This document shows positions 8,651 to 17,448 of a stretch of 64,000 nucleotides of DNA, piece after piece. The DNA comes from Bradyrhizobium oligotrophicum S58 (lineage in GTDB: Bacteria > Pseudomonadota > Alphaproteobacteria > Rhizobiales > Xanthobacteraceae). How positions within the stretch are numbered: the first letter of the stretch is position 1; every line of letters begins with the position of its first letter. Made by a program: the position numbers and the translations under genes. Where the stretch lies: NCBI RefSeq assembly GCF_000344805.1, contig NC_020453.1, positions 7,039,001 through 7,103,000 on the forward strand, given 5' to 3'. The notes beneath the pieces are model-generated. The model ran no database searches, was not told the DNA's origin, and saw nothing but the letters and a program-made list of their open reading frames with translations.

Positions 8651-8666
8651 TTATATCATGATATAA
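8651..8666. promoter_or_regulatory. Perfect palindromic operator TTATATCATGATATAA
   Basis: Perfect 16-bp palindrome in the intergenic space between the divergent SDR and TetR genes, ending 6 bp before the TetR start codon. Its AT-rich composition and central position are as expected for a TetR-family operator overlapping the promoters of both genes, giving autorepression and repression of the SDR gene. Confidence 0.75.
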
Positions 8667-8672
8667 TCTTCC

Positions 8673-9302
8673 ATGGCCCGTGACAAGATCCGTCCTGACA
8701 CCACCAAGCGGCCCATGCGGGAGCGCGTTCTCGATGCCGCCGAACACCTGTTGTCGCAGGGAAGCGCCGCGTTCTCGATGCGAGAGCTTGCCGATGCAGC
8801 GGGGGTAAGCTTTGCCACCCCGTTCAATCAGTTCGGCAGCAAGAGCGCGATCATGCTGGCGCTGTCGGCGCGGCGCATCACCCTGATGCACGAGCGGCTC
8901 GCGCAGGCCGACCTTCCCGATGCCGCCGCCGCCCGCGTCCTGGCCACTGTCGACATCGCGGCTTCCGTCATGCTGATGGCGCCGACCGTCAACCGCGCCG
9001 TCATGGGGGCAATCAGCGCCCCAAGCGACGCGCCTGGCGATGTGTCGTCACGTTCGAGTGCCTTGTGGGCTGCGGCCCTGGGGAGTGGGAACCGGCTTGC
9101 GGCGGCAACGCGCGTCCTTGCATTGTCCACGCTCCCGGATCAGCTCGCCGTCGCATTTCGCGGTGTGCTATCGTTCTGGACCGCAGGAGAATTGGCCGAT
9201 CCGGCGCTGGGCCGGCGTGCACGCGCAGCAGCCGCGGCGGTCATGCTGGGATTTGTCGAGCACGACGGCCGCGAAGAGCTTTTGGTGCTGTTGCAGAACT
9301 GA
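8673..9302 (+). CDS. TetR family transcriptional regulator
   Basis: A 209-aa TetR-type repressor. The N-terminal helix-turn-helix is visible: 'RERVLDAAEHLLSQG' followed by 'MRELADAAGVSFATPFNQFGSKSAI' style recognition helix (about residues 30-55). The C-terminal ligand domain is variable and gives no ligand. Divergent from the SDR gene across a palindromic operator, so it is probably an autorepressor and local regulator of that gene. Confidence 0.92.
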   Translation: MARDKIRPDTTKRPMRERVLDAAEHLLSQGSAAFSMRELADAAGVSFATPFNQFGSKSAIMLALSARRITLMHERLAQADLPDAAAARVLATVDIAASVMLMAPTVNRAVMGAISAPSDAPGDVSSRSSALWAAALGSGNRLAAATRVLALSTLPDQLAVAFRGVLSFWTAGELADPALGRRARAAAAAVMLGFVEHDGREELLVLLQN

Positions 9303-9412
9303 CGTGCAGCAGGCCCATGCAACGAAACGCCCGGCTTGCCGTCGGCGGCCGCCCCGAATCCTGACAGGCAGCGCAAGCTCCTGATCCACGAACCGGACTG
9401 TCGAATAGAAAA

Positions 9413-9436
9413 ATGCCCGGCCATTCAGCCGGGCAT
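9413..9436 (-). terminator. Rho-independent terminator of cheY
   Basis: Perfect 9-bp inverted repeat (ATGCCCGGC / GCCGGGCAT) with a 6-nt loop. Read on the minus strand it is followed by TTTTTCT, giving a standard intrinsic terminator about 30 bp beyond the cheY stop. Confidence 0.85.
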
Positions 9437-9465
9437 CGGGGACCTTGCCGGTGACGAGGATTGAA

Positions 9466-9861
9466 TCAGGCCGTCGCCATGTCCGGGAAGACGGCGTCGA
9501 TCTTGGTCTTCAAGGTCGCCGCGTTGAACGGCTTGACGATATAGTTGTTCACGCCGGCCTTCTTGGCCGCGATCACGTTCTCGGTCTTGGATTCCGCCGT
9601 GATCATGATGAACGGCGTGGTCGCCAGGTTCGGATCGGCGCGGACCTCGCGGAGCAGGTCATAGCCGGTCATCGGCTCCATGTTCCAATCGGAGATCACG
9701 AGGCCGTATTTCTTGGCGCGCATCTTGTTGAGCGCCATCGAGCCGTCGCTGGCATCGTCGATGTCCTCGAACCCGATCTGCTTCAGAAGATTCCTGATGA
9801 TACGGATCATGGTGCTGTAATCGTCGACGACGAGCACCGGCATCGTCAAATCAACCGCCAT
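9466..9861 (-). CDS. cheY: CheY-like single-domain response regulator
   Basis: Stand-alone receiver domain of 131 aa with no output domain. The acidic pair D13-D14 ('VVDDYSTM'), the phosphoacceptor D58 ('VISDWNMEP'), T/S switch region 'MITAES' and K110 ('YIVKPF') are all present, and 'DWNMEPMTG' is the typical CheY version of the phosphorylation loop. Phospho-CheY would bind the flagellar motor switch. Start chosen at ATG 9861 ('MAVDLTMPVL'), discarding an upstream ATG. It lies apart from any che operon, and a CheZ phosphatase is encoded 52 kb away in this same window. Monocistronic with its own terminator. Confidence 0.9.
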   Translation of the reverse strand: MAVDLTMPVLVVDDYSTMIRIIRNLLKQIGFEDIDDASDGSMALNKMRAKKYGLVISDWNMEPMTGYDLLREVRADPNLATTPFIMITAESKTENVIAAKKAGVNNYIVKPFNAATLKTKIDAVFPDMATA

Positions 9862-10129
9862 TCTTGACTCCCCCAGACGCGAACACAACGCGCAGACTGT
9901 TACCGAAAGGCTCTTGCGGCACAGGTCTCGACGACCCTGCCATCCGCTCCAAGCTGTAGCATCAGCCGTTAAACAGCGCGTTAACTGCCCCGCGGCTGCA
10001 TGTCGCTATTGCTGCACTGCATGAAGCTCGGAACCCCTTTGGCTTGACTTCGCGGAGCCGGCCGCCCACGGTCGAGCGGACCACCCGCCGGTCGGCGAGT
10101 TTACGAAATCTGCGAGATATTTCCGTAAC

Positions 10130-11110
10130 ATGCCTGCTTTTTCGATCATCCGCGATTCCACGCCGCCGTCCGACATCCTCAAGGGCGCGGTGGTGGCGAT
10201 GGGCAATTTCGACGGCGTCCATCTCGGCCACAGGGCCGTGATCGGGGCGGCGATCGAGATGGGCAAGACCCATGGGCGCCCGGCCCTGGCGCTCACCTTT
10301 GAACCCCACCCGCGGCGCTTCTTCAGCCCGAATACGCCGCAGTTCCGGCTGACCGACGAGACCGCCAAGCTGCGGCTGCTGGCTGGAATGGGGCTGGCCG
10401 GCGCGGTGGTCATGACCTTTGACAAGGGCCGCGCCCAGACCACGGCGCAGGATTTCATTCACCGTGACCTGATTGGACGGCTCGGCGTGTCCGGGATTGC
10501 GGTCGGCTACGACTTCCATTTCGGCAAGGGCCGGGTCGGCTCGCCCAGCCTGCTCGCCAACGAGGCGCCGAAGCTCGGCATCGAGGTCGACGTCCAGGCC
10601 CATGTCGACATCGACGAGCGGCCGGTGTCCTCGACCGCGATCCGCGAGGCGCTGGCCGAGGGCCAGGTCACGGAGGCGACCGCCATGCTCGGCGGCCCCT
10701 GGTTCGTGACCTCGGAGGTGATCCACGGCGAGAAGCGCGGCCGCGATCTCGGCTATCCCACCGCCAACATGCGGCTCGACCGCGATTGCGGCCTGCGCCA
10801 CGGCATCTACGCCGTCAGGGTCGGCCGCGGCCGCGGCACTGAGCGGGTGCTGATCGACGGCGTCGCCAATTTCGGCCGCCGGCCGACCTTCGACAATGGC
10901 GCGCCGCTGCTGGAAACCTTCCTGTTCGATTTCAAGGACAGCCTGTATGGCGAGGTCCTCGATGTCGCCTTCATCGGCTTCATCCGCGAGGAGGCCAAAT
11001 TCACCTCGATCGAGGCTCTGATCCGGCAGATGGACGACGACAGTGCCCAGGCGCGCGCCCTGCTCGCGGCCAATCCCGGCCTCTTCCCCCGGCTCGGCGA
11101 GATCGGATAG
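10130..11110 (+). CDS. ribF: Bifunctional riboflavin kinase / FAD synthetase RibF
   Basis: Converts riboflavin to FMN and FMN to FAD. N-terminal adenylyltransferase domain with 'GNFDGVHLGHRAV' (about residues 25-37) and the 'RPVSSTAIREAL' signature, then the C-terminal flavokinase domain with 'GRDLGYPTANM' (about 203-213) and 'NFGRRPTFD'. Length of 326 aa is normal for the bifunctional enzyme. The ribF-ileS-lspA gene order seen here is a common bacterial arrangement. Confidence 0.96.
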   Translation: MPAFSIIRDSTPPSDILKGAVVAMGNFDGVHLGHRAVIGAAIEMGKTHGRPALALTFEPHPRRFFSPNTPQFRLTDETAKLRLLAGMGLAGAVVMTFDKGRAQTTAQDFIHRDLIGRLGVSGIAVGYDFHFGKGRVGSPSLLANEAPKLGIEVDVQAHVDIDERPVSSTAIREALAEGQVTEATAMLGGPWFVTSEVIHGEKRGRDLGYPTANMRLDRDCGLRHGIYAVRVGRGRGTERVLIDGVANFGRRPTFDNGAPLLETFLFDFKDSLYGEVLDVAFIGFIREEAKFTSIEALIRQMDDDSAQARALLAANPGLFPRLGEIG

Positions 11111-11140
11111 GCCCTCACCAGGCCGGCCCGCACGATCACT

Positions 11141-11169
11141 TTGCGATTTCGCAGGCTCCCTGCTATGAG
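11141..11169 (+). promoter_or_regulatory. Candidate promoter for the ileS leader
   Basis: TTGCGA (11141-11146) and TATGAG (11164-11169) are separated by 17 bp, a plausible housekeeping promoter. If used, transcription would start near 11176, only a few bases before the leader ATG at 11178. The same DNA can also form a hairpin (11154-11161 paired with 11168-11175) that would cover the leader's ribosome site if transcription began further upstream. The two readings are alternatives. Confidence 0.35.
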
Positions 11170-11177
11170 GGAGCCCC

Positions 11178-11225
11178 ATGTTGATACGGCGCATCATCGG
11201 CATTAGCGGCCCGGCTTCCGCCTGA
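11178..11225 (+). CDS. Isoleucine-rich leader peptide upstream of ileS
   Basis: A 15-codon [18 protein letters not shown], located 104 bp before the ileS start. Four of 15 residues are Ile, and all three Ile codons occur (ATA, ATC, ATC, ATT), including ATA, which is rare in such GC-rich genomes. A GAGGGAG ribosome site sits 5 nt upstream of the ATG. The leader stop codon falls inside a downstream hairpin (11219-11242). This layout is that of a transcription or translation attenuator sensing charged tRNA-Ile. It is a reading of the sequence; I know of no described example in this group. Confidence 0.65.
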   Translation: MLIRRIIGISGPASA

Positions 11226-11242
11226 GCTTTTCGAGCTCGGCG
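11219..11242 (+). promoter_or_regulatory. Hairpin overlapping leader-peptide stop codon
   Basis: CGCC(T)GAGCT pairs with AGCTCGGCG around a 5-nt loop: nine base pairs with one bulged U. The leader TGA (11223-11225) lies in the left arm, so a ribosome finishing the leader would melt it while one stalled on the Ile codons would not reach it. No T-run follows, which speaks against a simple intrinsic terminator. Confidence 0.5.
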
Positions 11243-11329
11243 CAAGACCGGGATGTCTCTGCTCGTTCCGCCGCCCGCGATCCTAACATCGCGCCTCCGC
11301 GCCCCATCTCTCAGACAGCCAGATCCACG

Positions 11330-14329
11330 ATGTCCGAAAAGCCGCAAAAGTCCGACGCTCCTGATTATTCAAAAACCCTCTATCTGCCGCAGACGGAATT
11401 CCCGATGCGCGCCGGCCTGCCGCAGCGCGAGCCGGAGCTGCTGAAATATTGGAGTGACATCGACCTCTACGGCAAGCTGCGCGAGACCGCCAAGAGCAGG
11501 CCGAAATTCGTCCTGCATGACGGCCCGCCCTACGCCAACGGCAATATCCATATCGGGCACGCGCTGAACAAGATCCTCAAGGACGTCGTGACCAAGAGCC
11601 AGCAGATGCTCGGCCACGATTCCAACTACGTGCCGGGCTGGGACTGCCACGGCCTGCCGATCGAGTGGAAGATCGAGGAGGAGAACTATCGCAAGAAGGG
11701 CAAGACCAAGCCCGACTTCCGCGATAGCACCGCCATGGTCGCGTTCCGCAAGGAGTGCCGCGCCTATGCCGAGCATTGGCTCAACGTGCAGCGCGAGGAG
11801 TTCAAGCGTCTCGGCGTGATCGGCGACTGGGACCATCCCTACGCCACCATGACCTATCCGGCCGAGGCGCAGATCGCGCGCGAGCTGATGAAGTTCGCCG
11901 CCAACGGCACGCTGTATCGCGGCTCCAAGCCGGTGATGTGGAGCGTCGTCGAAAAGACCGCGCTGGCCGAGGCCGAGGTCGAGTATGAGGACTATCAGTC
12001 CGACACGGTGTGGGTGAAGTTTCCGGTGACCTCGCCGGCGCATGGCGCGCTGGCCGGCGCGTCGGTGGTGATCTGGACCACCACGCCCTGGACGCTGCCC
12101 GGCAACCGCGCCATCTCGTTCTCGCCGAAGATCGCCTATGGCCTCTATGAGGTCACCGACGCGCCCGCCGACAATTGGGCGAAGACCGGCGACAAGCTCA
12201 TTCTCGCCGACGCGCTCGCCGACAGCGTGTTCAAGCAGGCGCGCGTCACGAGCTACAACAAGCTGCGCGACATCCCCGGCGACACGCTGGATGCGGTCGA
12301 ATGCGCGCATCCGTTCAAGGGTCTCGCCGGCGGCTACAATTTCGTCGTGCCGCTGCTGCCGGGCGATCACGTCACCGACGACACCGGCACCGGCTTCGTG
12401 CATACCGCCCCCGGCCACGGCCGCGAGGATTTTGACGTCTGGATGGCCAATGCCCGCGAGCTCGATGGCAGGGGCATCGCGACCACGATCCCCTACACCG
12501 TCGACGAGAACGGCGCGCTGACCGATCACGCCCCGGGCTTCACCGGCAAGCGCGTCATCAACGACAAGGGCGAGAAGGGCGACGCCAACGAGGCCGTCAT
12601 CAAGGCGCTGACCGACGCGGGCATGCTGCTCGCGCGCGGCCGGCTCAAGCATCAATACCCGCATTCCTGGCGCTCCAAGAAGCCGGTGATCTTCCGCAAC
12701 ACGCCGCAATGGTTCATCGCGATGGACAAGGACATTGCCGACGACGGCAAGTCCAAGTCCGGCGACACTCTGCGCGCCCGCGCGCTGCGCGCAATCTCGG
12801 TCACGCAATGGGTGCCGGCCGCCGGCCAGAACCGCATCAACGGCATGATCGCCAACCGCCCGGACTGGGTGATCTCGCGTCAGCGCGCCTGGGGCGTGCC
12901 GATCGCGGTGTTCGTGCGCGAGACCGGCGACGGCTCGGCCGAGATCCTGCAGGACGAGACCGTCAACACCCGCATCGCCGACGCGTTTGAGAAGGAAGGC
13001 GCCGACGCGTGGTATGCCGACGGCGCGCGCGAGCGCTTCCTCGGGTCACGCGCCAACGAGGACTGGAAGAAGGTCGACGACATCTGCGACGTCTGGTTCG
13101 ATTCCGGCTCGACCCACGCCTTCGTGCTCGAAGACCCCGTGCACTTCCCCGGCCTCGCCGGCATCAAGCGCAAGGTCGATGGCGGCCGGGACACGGTGAT
13201 GTACCTGGAAGGCAGTGACCAGCATCGCGGCTGGTTCCACTCGTCGCTGCTGGAGAGCTGCGGCACCCGCGGCCGCGCGCCGTATGACGTCGTGCTGACG
13301 CACGGCTTCACGCTCGACGAGAACGGCCGCAAGATGTCGAAGTCGCTGGGCAACACGATCGAGCCGCAGAAGGTGATCAAGGATTCCGGCGCCGACATCC
13401 TGCGCCTGTGGGTGTGCGCGACCGACTATGCCGACGACCAGCGCATCGGCCCGGAGATCCTCAAGAACACCATCGAGACCTATCGCAAGCTGCGCAACTC
13501 GATCCGCTGGATGCTCGGCACGCTGCATCACTACAAGCGCAGCGACGCGGTCGCGTTGGCCGACATGCCGGAGCTGGAGCGGCTGATGCTGCATCAGCTC
13601 GGCCAGCATGCCGAGGTCATCGGCCGTGCCTATGCCGCGTTCGACTACAAGACCGTGATCTCCTCGCTGGCGGCGTTCATGAACACCGAGCTGTCGGCGT
13701 TCTATTTCGACATCCGCAAGGACACGCTGTATTGCGATCCGCCGTCCTCGGTGGCGCGCAAGGCGGCGCTGACCGCGATCGACCTGATCTGCGACGCCAT
13801 CCTGAAATGGCTGGCGCCGGTGCTGTCCTTCACCACCGACGAGGCGTGGCGGATGTACCGGCCGGACGCCGAGCCGTCGGTGCATCTGACGCTGTTCCCG
13901 GACGCGATGGACGGTTATCGCGACGACGCGCTCGCCGCGAAATGGGAGACCATCCGCAACGTCAGGCGCGTCGTCACCGGCGCGCTGGAGCTCGCCCGCG
14001 CCGCCAAGACCATCGGCTCCTCGCTCGAGGCGTCGCCGATCATCTACGTCGCCGACCGCGCGCTGATTGGCACGCTGTTCGACACGGACTTGGCCGAGGT
14101 CTGCATCACCTCGAACTACGAGGTCCGCGAGGGCGATGCGCCGGCGGAGGCCTTCCGGCTCGATGCGGTGCCGGGCGTGGCCGTGGTCGTGGAGAAAGCC
14201 GTGGGCAGGAAGTGCGCCCGCTCCTGGAAGATCCTGGAGAGCGTCGGCGAGGACGCCGAATACCCCGACGTCTCCCCCCGCGACGCCCACGCGCTGCGGG
14301 AGTGGAAGGCGCTGGGGGTGGGTGTGTGA
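11330..14329 (+). CDS. ileS: Isoleucyl-tRNA synthetase
   Basis: Class Ia aminoacyl-tRNA synthetase of 999 aa that charges tRNA-Ile and edits misactivated valine. Seen: '[19 protein letters not shown]' (HIGH motif, about residues 64-82), the CP1 editing domain region with '[12 protein letters not shown]', '[12 protein letters not shown]', and 'KMSKSLGNT' (KMSKS loop, about 669). The C-terminal anticodon domain is present and terminates in an unusual basic tail without obvious Zn-binding cysteines; the bacterial type without the C-terminal Zn finger is known in alphaproteobacteria. Probably controlled by the Ile-rich leader directly upstream. Confidence 0.98.
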   Translation: MSEKPQKSDAPDYSKTLYLPQTEFPMRAGLPQREPELLKYWSDIDLYGKLRETAKSRPKFVLHDGPPYANGNIHIGHALNKILKDVVTKSQQMLGHDSNYVPGWDCHGLPIEWKIEEENYRKKGKTKPDFRDSTAMVAFRKECRAYAEHWLNVQREEFKRLGVIGDWDHPYATMTYPAEAQIARELMKFAANGTLYRGSKPVMWSVVEKTALAEAEVEYEDYQSDTVWVKFPVTSPAHGALAGASVVIWTTTPWTLPGNRAISFSPKIAYGLYEVTDAPADNWAKTGDKLILADALADSVFKQARVTSYNKLRDIPGDTLDAVECAHPFKGLAGGYNFVVPLLPGDHVTDDTGTGFVHTAPGHGREDFDVWMANARELDGRGIATTIPYTVDENGALTDHAPGFTGKRVINDKGEKGDANEAVIKALTDAGMLLARGRLKHQYPHSWRSKKPVIFRNTPQWFIAMDKDIADDGKSKSGDTLRARALRAISVTQWVPAAGQNRINGMIANRPDWVISRQRAWGVPIAVFVRETGDGSAEILQDETVNTRIADAFEKEGADAWYADGARERFLGSRANEDWKKVDDICDVWFDSGSTHAFVLEDPVHFPGLAGIKRKVDGGRDTVMYLEGSDQHRGWFHSSLLESCGTRGRAPYDVVLTHGFTLDENGRKMSKSLGNTIEPQKVIKDSGADILRLWVCATDYADDQRIGPEILKNTIETYRKLRNSIRWMLGTLHHYKRSDAVALADMPELERLMLHQLGQHAEVIGRAYAAFDYKTVISSLAAFMNTELSAFYFDIRKDTLYCDPPSSVARKAALTAIDLICDAILKWLAPVLSFTTDEAWRMYRPDAEPSVHLTLFPDAMDGYRDDALAAKWETIRNVRRVVTGALELARAAKTIGSSLEASPIIYVADRALIGTLFDTDLAEVCITSNYEVREGDAPAEAFRLDAVPGVAVVVEKAVGRKCARSWKILESVGEDAEYPDVSPRDAHALREWKALGVGV

Positions 14330-14354
14330 GTCGCGCTGCCGCGACATCCAAAAG

Positions 14355-14480
14355 TGTCGTCCCCGCGCACGCGGGGACCCATAACCACCGATCGTCCTGG
14401 TAGACAAAGACAGATGACTCCGAGCCTTTTTCAGCAACTGGCCCTCCGCGGTATGGGTCCCCGCGTTCGCGGGGACGACA
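14355..14480. repeat. Composite palindromic repeat, copy 1 (ileS-lspA gap)
   Basis: Two inverted modules facing each other. Left: GTCCCCGCG-CA-CGCGGGGAC (14359-14378) followed by CCATAACCAC. Right: TATGG then GTCCCCGCG-TT-CGCGGGGAC (14457-14476) followed by GACA. The outer sequences are TGTCG...CGACA, so the whole unit is roughly a large inverted repeat with about 75 nt between modules. The same architecture recurs at 23073-23225 and 29542-29700. Confidence 0.75.
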
Positions 14481-14523
14481 GCTGTGATTGTGGCCCCCTG
14501 CGCGCCTCCCTCACCGGCCAGCA

Positions 14524-15021
14524 ATGACCTCCCGCCTCCGCCTCGGCCTCATCGCGGGCTTCGCCACCCTGGTCATCGACCAGGCCTGCAAGCTGTGGCT
14601 GCTGTATGTGTTCGACCTGCCCAGCCGCGGCACGGTCAGGGTCACGCCGTTCTTCGACCTCTATCTGGCCTGGAACATCGGCATCAGCTTCGGCTGGCTG
14701 CAGAACGACAGCGCGCTCGCGCAATATGCGCTGATGGCGGTGAAGGCGGTGGCGGTGGTGCTGCTGGCGGTCTGGATGGCGCGCTCGGAAACCAAGCTGG
14801 CGACGGCGGCGCTCGGCATGATCATCGGCGGCGCCATCGGCAACGGCATCGACCGGCTGGCCTACGGCGCGGTGGTCGATTTCGCGCTGTTCCACGTCCA
14901 GATCGGCGGCACCGTTTACAATTGGTACATCTTCAACCTGGCCGATGTGGCCATCGTTGCCGGGGTGGCGGGCCTGCTGTATGACTCCTTCTTCGGGACT
15001 CATGCCGCAAAAGCGCCCTGA
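14524..15021 (+). CDS. lspA: Lipoprotein signal peptidase (signal peptidase II)
   Basis: Inner-membrane aspartyl protease of 165 aa that cleaves the signal peptides of diacylated prolipoproteins. Four hydrophobic segments are visible. Family motifs: 'AWNIGISFGWLQ' (first conserved box), 'GGAIGNGIDRLAYGAVVDF' with the first catalytic Asp, and 'YNWYIFNLADVAI' with the second. Start ATG 14524 ('MTSRLRLGLIAGF') precedes the first membrane helix; earlier starts would add an unlikely repeat-derived N-terminus. Confidence 0.96.
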   Translation: MTSRLRLGLIAGFATLVIDQACKLWLLYVFDLPSRGTVRVTPFFDLYLAWNIGISFGWLQNDSALAQYALMAVKAVAVVLLAVWMARSETKLATAALGMIIGGAIGNGIDRLAYGAVVDFALFHVQIGGTVYNWYIFNLADVAIVAGVAGLLYDSFFGTHAAKAP

Positions 15022-15191
15022 TCCGGGTCGATACCGGCCGGTGCGCCCTGGAGCCAAGGGCCTGAGGTTCTTCACATTTTCGGGATCGGCCCGGTGACCG
15101 GGCGGCCCGTGTGCGGCGAGGGTCCAAATCAGTGGGGTCGCAGCCGGTTCGTCGGAACACGAGCACTGGACAAGCGAGGACAGGGAAAGCC

Positions 15192-15887
15192 ATGCGCAAG
15201 ACCGAAGTCAGCGGCCGGATCGTGACCAGCGCGGCCATTCGCACCCTGCGGCTGTCCGCCGTCGCGCTCGGCATCGGCGTCATCATGGCCGCGGGCGTCG
15301 CCCGCGCCCAGGAGGACGAGGAGGACGACAAGACCTTCGAAGAGAAGATCATCGACAATCTGATGCGCGGCATCGGCGGCACCAACATGGAAACGCCGAC
15401 GATCAATTACCGCGAGCGCTCGCCGCTGGTCGTACCACCCAAGATCGACCTGCCCCCGCCGGCCTCCGAGGCCAAGGCGACCGCGCCGAACTGGCCGAAG
15501 GACCCTGACGAGCAGCAACGCCGCGCCGCCGCCGCTGCGCGCAAAAAGGACAACAAGGACCCCGTCAACGCGGCCCGTCCGCTGACCCCCGCCGAAATGA
15601 AGATGGGACGGACCGCGGCGGCGAAGCAGACCGAGCCGGTGCAGCCGGGTGTCACCAACAATCCGATGCTCAGCCCGGCGCAGCTCGGCTTCAAGGGCGG
15701 CCTGTTCGGAATGTTCAAGGGCAACGACAAGGAGGAGACGAAGTTCACCTCCGAGCCACAGCGCGAAAGCCTGACCCAGCCGCCTCCGGGCTATCAGACC
15801 CCCTCGCCCGGCTATGCCTACGGCACCGGCCCGCGGGAGCCGCTTGGCGCCAAGCAGATGGACATCATGACCGGCAAGGAACGGTAA
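15192..15887 (+). CDS. Secreted/periplasmic protein of unknown function
   Basis: A 231-aa protein with a long signal peptide (basic N-region, hydrophobic 'LRLSAVALGIGVIMAAG', cleavage likely after 'ARA'), then an acidic stretch 'QEDEEDDKTFEEKI', Pro/Ala/Lys-rich low-complexity sequence and a Gly-rich 'GFKGGLFGMF' segment. I do not recognise a domain. Similar proteins sit between lspA and M16 peptidase genes in Bradyrhizobiaceae (recalled). The start ATG 15192 has a GGACAGGGAAA ribosome region upstream. Confidence 0.75.
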   Translation: MRKTEVSGRIVTSAAIRTLRLSAVALGIGVIMAAGVARAQEDEEDDKTFEEKIIDNLMRGIGGTNMETPTINYRERSPLVVPPKIDLPPPASEAKATAPNWPKDPDEQQRRAAAAARKKDNKDPVNAARPLTPAEMKMGRTAAAKQTEPVQPGVTNNPMLSPAQLGFKGGLFGMFKGNDKEETKFTSEPQRESLTQPPPGYQTPSPGYAYGTGPREPLGAKQMDIMTGKER

Positions 15888-16062
15888 CGGCGGCTGCTCG
15901 CCCGAGTGCCCCCGGAATTGTCCGCCGCGCCGAAATTAGCGAAATTTAACGTCTTGCGGCGGCACCATCCCGTCGCTGTTTTGTGACGCCGGGCTCCGTC
16001 CCGCGCGGTGTAGCATGCTGCGCTCAAACCCGATCGCCCGTCCGCGGGCCTTCAGAAGGATC

Positions 16063-17448
16063 ATGATGTCCTCGCACCGGTTCATTTCCGTCGCCGCCGC
16101 GCTCGTCTCCCTCACCTCGCTCACGGCCGGCGCTTCGGCGCAGACGACGTTCGCCTCCGAGCCGCCCGCCAGCTTCACCCTTCCGAACGGCCTGCAGGTC
16201 GTCGTGATCCAGGATCACCGCACCCCGGTGGTGACGCAGATGATCTGGTACAAGGTCGGCTCCGCCGACGAGACGCCCGGCAAGTCGGGGCTGGCGCACT
16301 TCCTCGAACATCTGATGTTCAAGGGCACCGAGAAGCATCCGGCCGGCGAGTTCTCCAAGACCGTGCTGAAGATCGGCGGCAACGAGAACGCCTTCACCTC
16401 GGTCGACTACACCGGCTACTTCCAGCGCGTGCCGCGCGATCAGCTGCCGAAGATGATGGAGTTCGAGGCCGACCGCATGACCGGCCTGGTGCTGAAGGAC
16501 GAGAACGTGCTGCCCGAGCGTGATGTCGTGCTCGAAGAGTACAATATGCGCGTCGCCAACTCTCCGGAAGCCCGTCTCACCGAGCAGGTCATGGCGGCGC
16601 TGTACGTCAACCATCCCTATGGCCGGCCGGTGATCGGCTGGCGGCCCGAGATCGAGAAGCTCGGCCGCGAGGATGCGCTGGCGTTCTACCGCCGCTTCTA
16701 CGCGCCCAACAATGCGATCCTGGTCATCGCCGGCGACACCGACGCGAGGGAAGTGCGCCCGCTGGTCGAGCAGACGTTCGCCAAGGTCCCCGCGCAGGCC
16801 GACATTCCCGCGCGCCGCCTGCGGCCGCAGGAGCCCGAGCCGGTCGCGCCGCGCACCGTGACGCTGTCGGACCCGCATGTCGAGCAGCCCTCGATGCGCC
16901 GTTTCTATCTGGTGCCATCGGCCACCACCGCCGCGCCCGGCGAGTCCGCCGCACTCGACGTGCTGGCGCAGCTGATGGGCGCCGGCAGCAACTCCTATCT
17001 CTATCGCGCACTGGTCATCGACAAGCCGCTCGCGGTCAACGCCAGTGCGTCCTATCAGGGCACGTCGCTCGATCCGAGCCAGTTCTCCGTCGCGGCGGCG
17101 CCGCGACCGGGCGTCGAGTTCGCCCAGGTCGAGGCCGTGGTCGACAGCGTCATCGCGGAGATCGCGCAGAACCCGGTCCCGGCCTCCGATCTCGAACGCG
17201 TCAAGACGCAGCTGATCGCGGAAGCGATCTACGCCAATGACAACCAGGCGACGATGGCGCGCTGGTATGGCGGCGGCCTCACCACGGGGCTGAGCATCGA
17301 GGACATAAGGAGCTGGCCTGATCGCATCCGCGCCGTGACCGCCGAGCAGGTGCGCGCGGCGGCGCAGAAATGGCTCGACAAGAAGCGCTCGGTCACCGGC
17401 TATCTGATCAAGGACAATGCCGCCAAGCGCGAGGAGAAGCGGTCGTGA
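16063..17448 (+). CDS. M16 family zinc peptidase, catalytic member
   Basis: Insulinase-type (pitrilysin) protease, 461 aa, with a signal peptide ending in 'TAGASA' and so periplasmic. The inverted zinc motif HxxEH is intact in 'LAHFLEHLMFKG', with the second glutamate about 75 residues downstream in 'LEEYNMR' region. Start ATG 16063 follows an AGAAGGA ribosome site; an upstream ATG at 16015 would spoil the signal peptide. The stop overlaps the next M16 gene by 4 nt (GTGA), implying a coupled heterodimer of one active and one inactive subunit, as known for the family. Confidence 0.93.
   Translation: MMSSHRFISVAAALVSLTSLTAGASAQTTFASEPPASFTLPNGLQVVVIQDHRTPVVTQMIWYKVGSADETPGKSGLAHFLEHLMFKGTEKHPAGEFSKTVLKIGGNENAFTSVDYTGYFQRVPRDQLPKMMEFEADRMTGLVLKDENVLPERDVVLEEYNMRVANSPEARLTEQVMAALYVNHPYGRPVIGWRPEIEKLGREDALAFYRRFYAPNNAILVIAGDTDAREVRPLVEQTFAKVPAQADIPARRLRPQEPEPVAPRTVTLSDPHVEQPSMRRFYLVPSATTAAPGESAALDVLAQLMGAGSNSYLYRALVIDKPLAVNASASYQGTSLDPSQFSVAAAPRPGVEFAQVEAVVDSVIAEIAQNPVPASDLERVKTQLIAEAIYANDNQATMARWYGGGLTTGLSIEDIRSWPDRIRAVTAEQVRAAAQKWLDKKRSVTGYLIKDNAAKREEKRS

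Noticed and set aside
9968..9985. GTTAA-N8-TTAAC upstream of ribF resembling a CtrA box
   Set aside because: CtrA sites need TTAA-N7-TTAA; spacing here is 8 and the site is about 150 bp from either start, so not supported.
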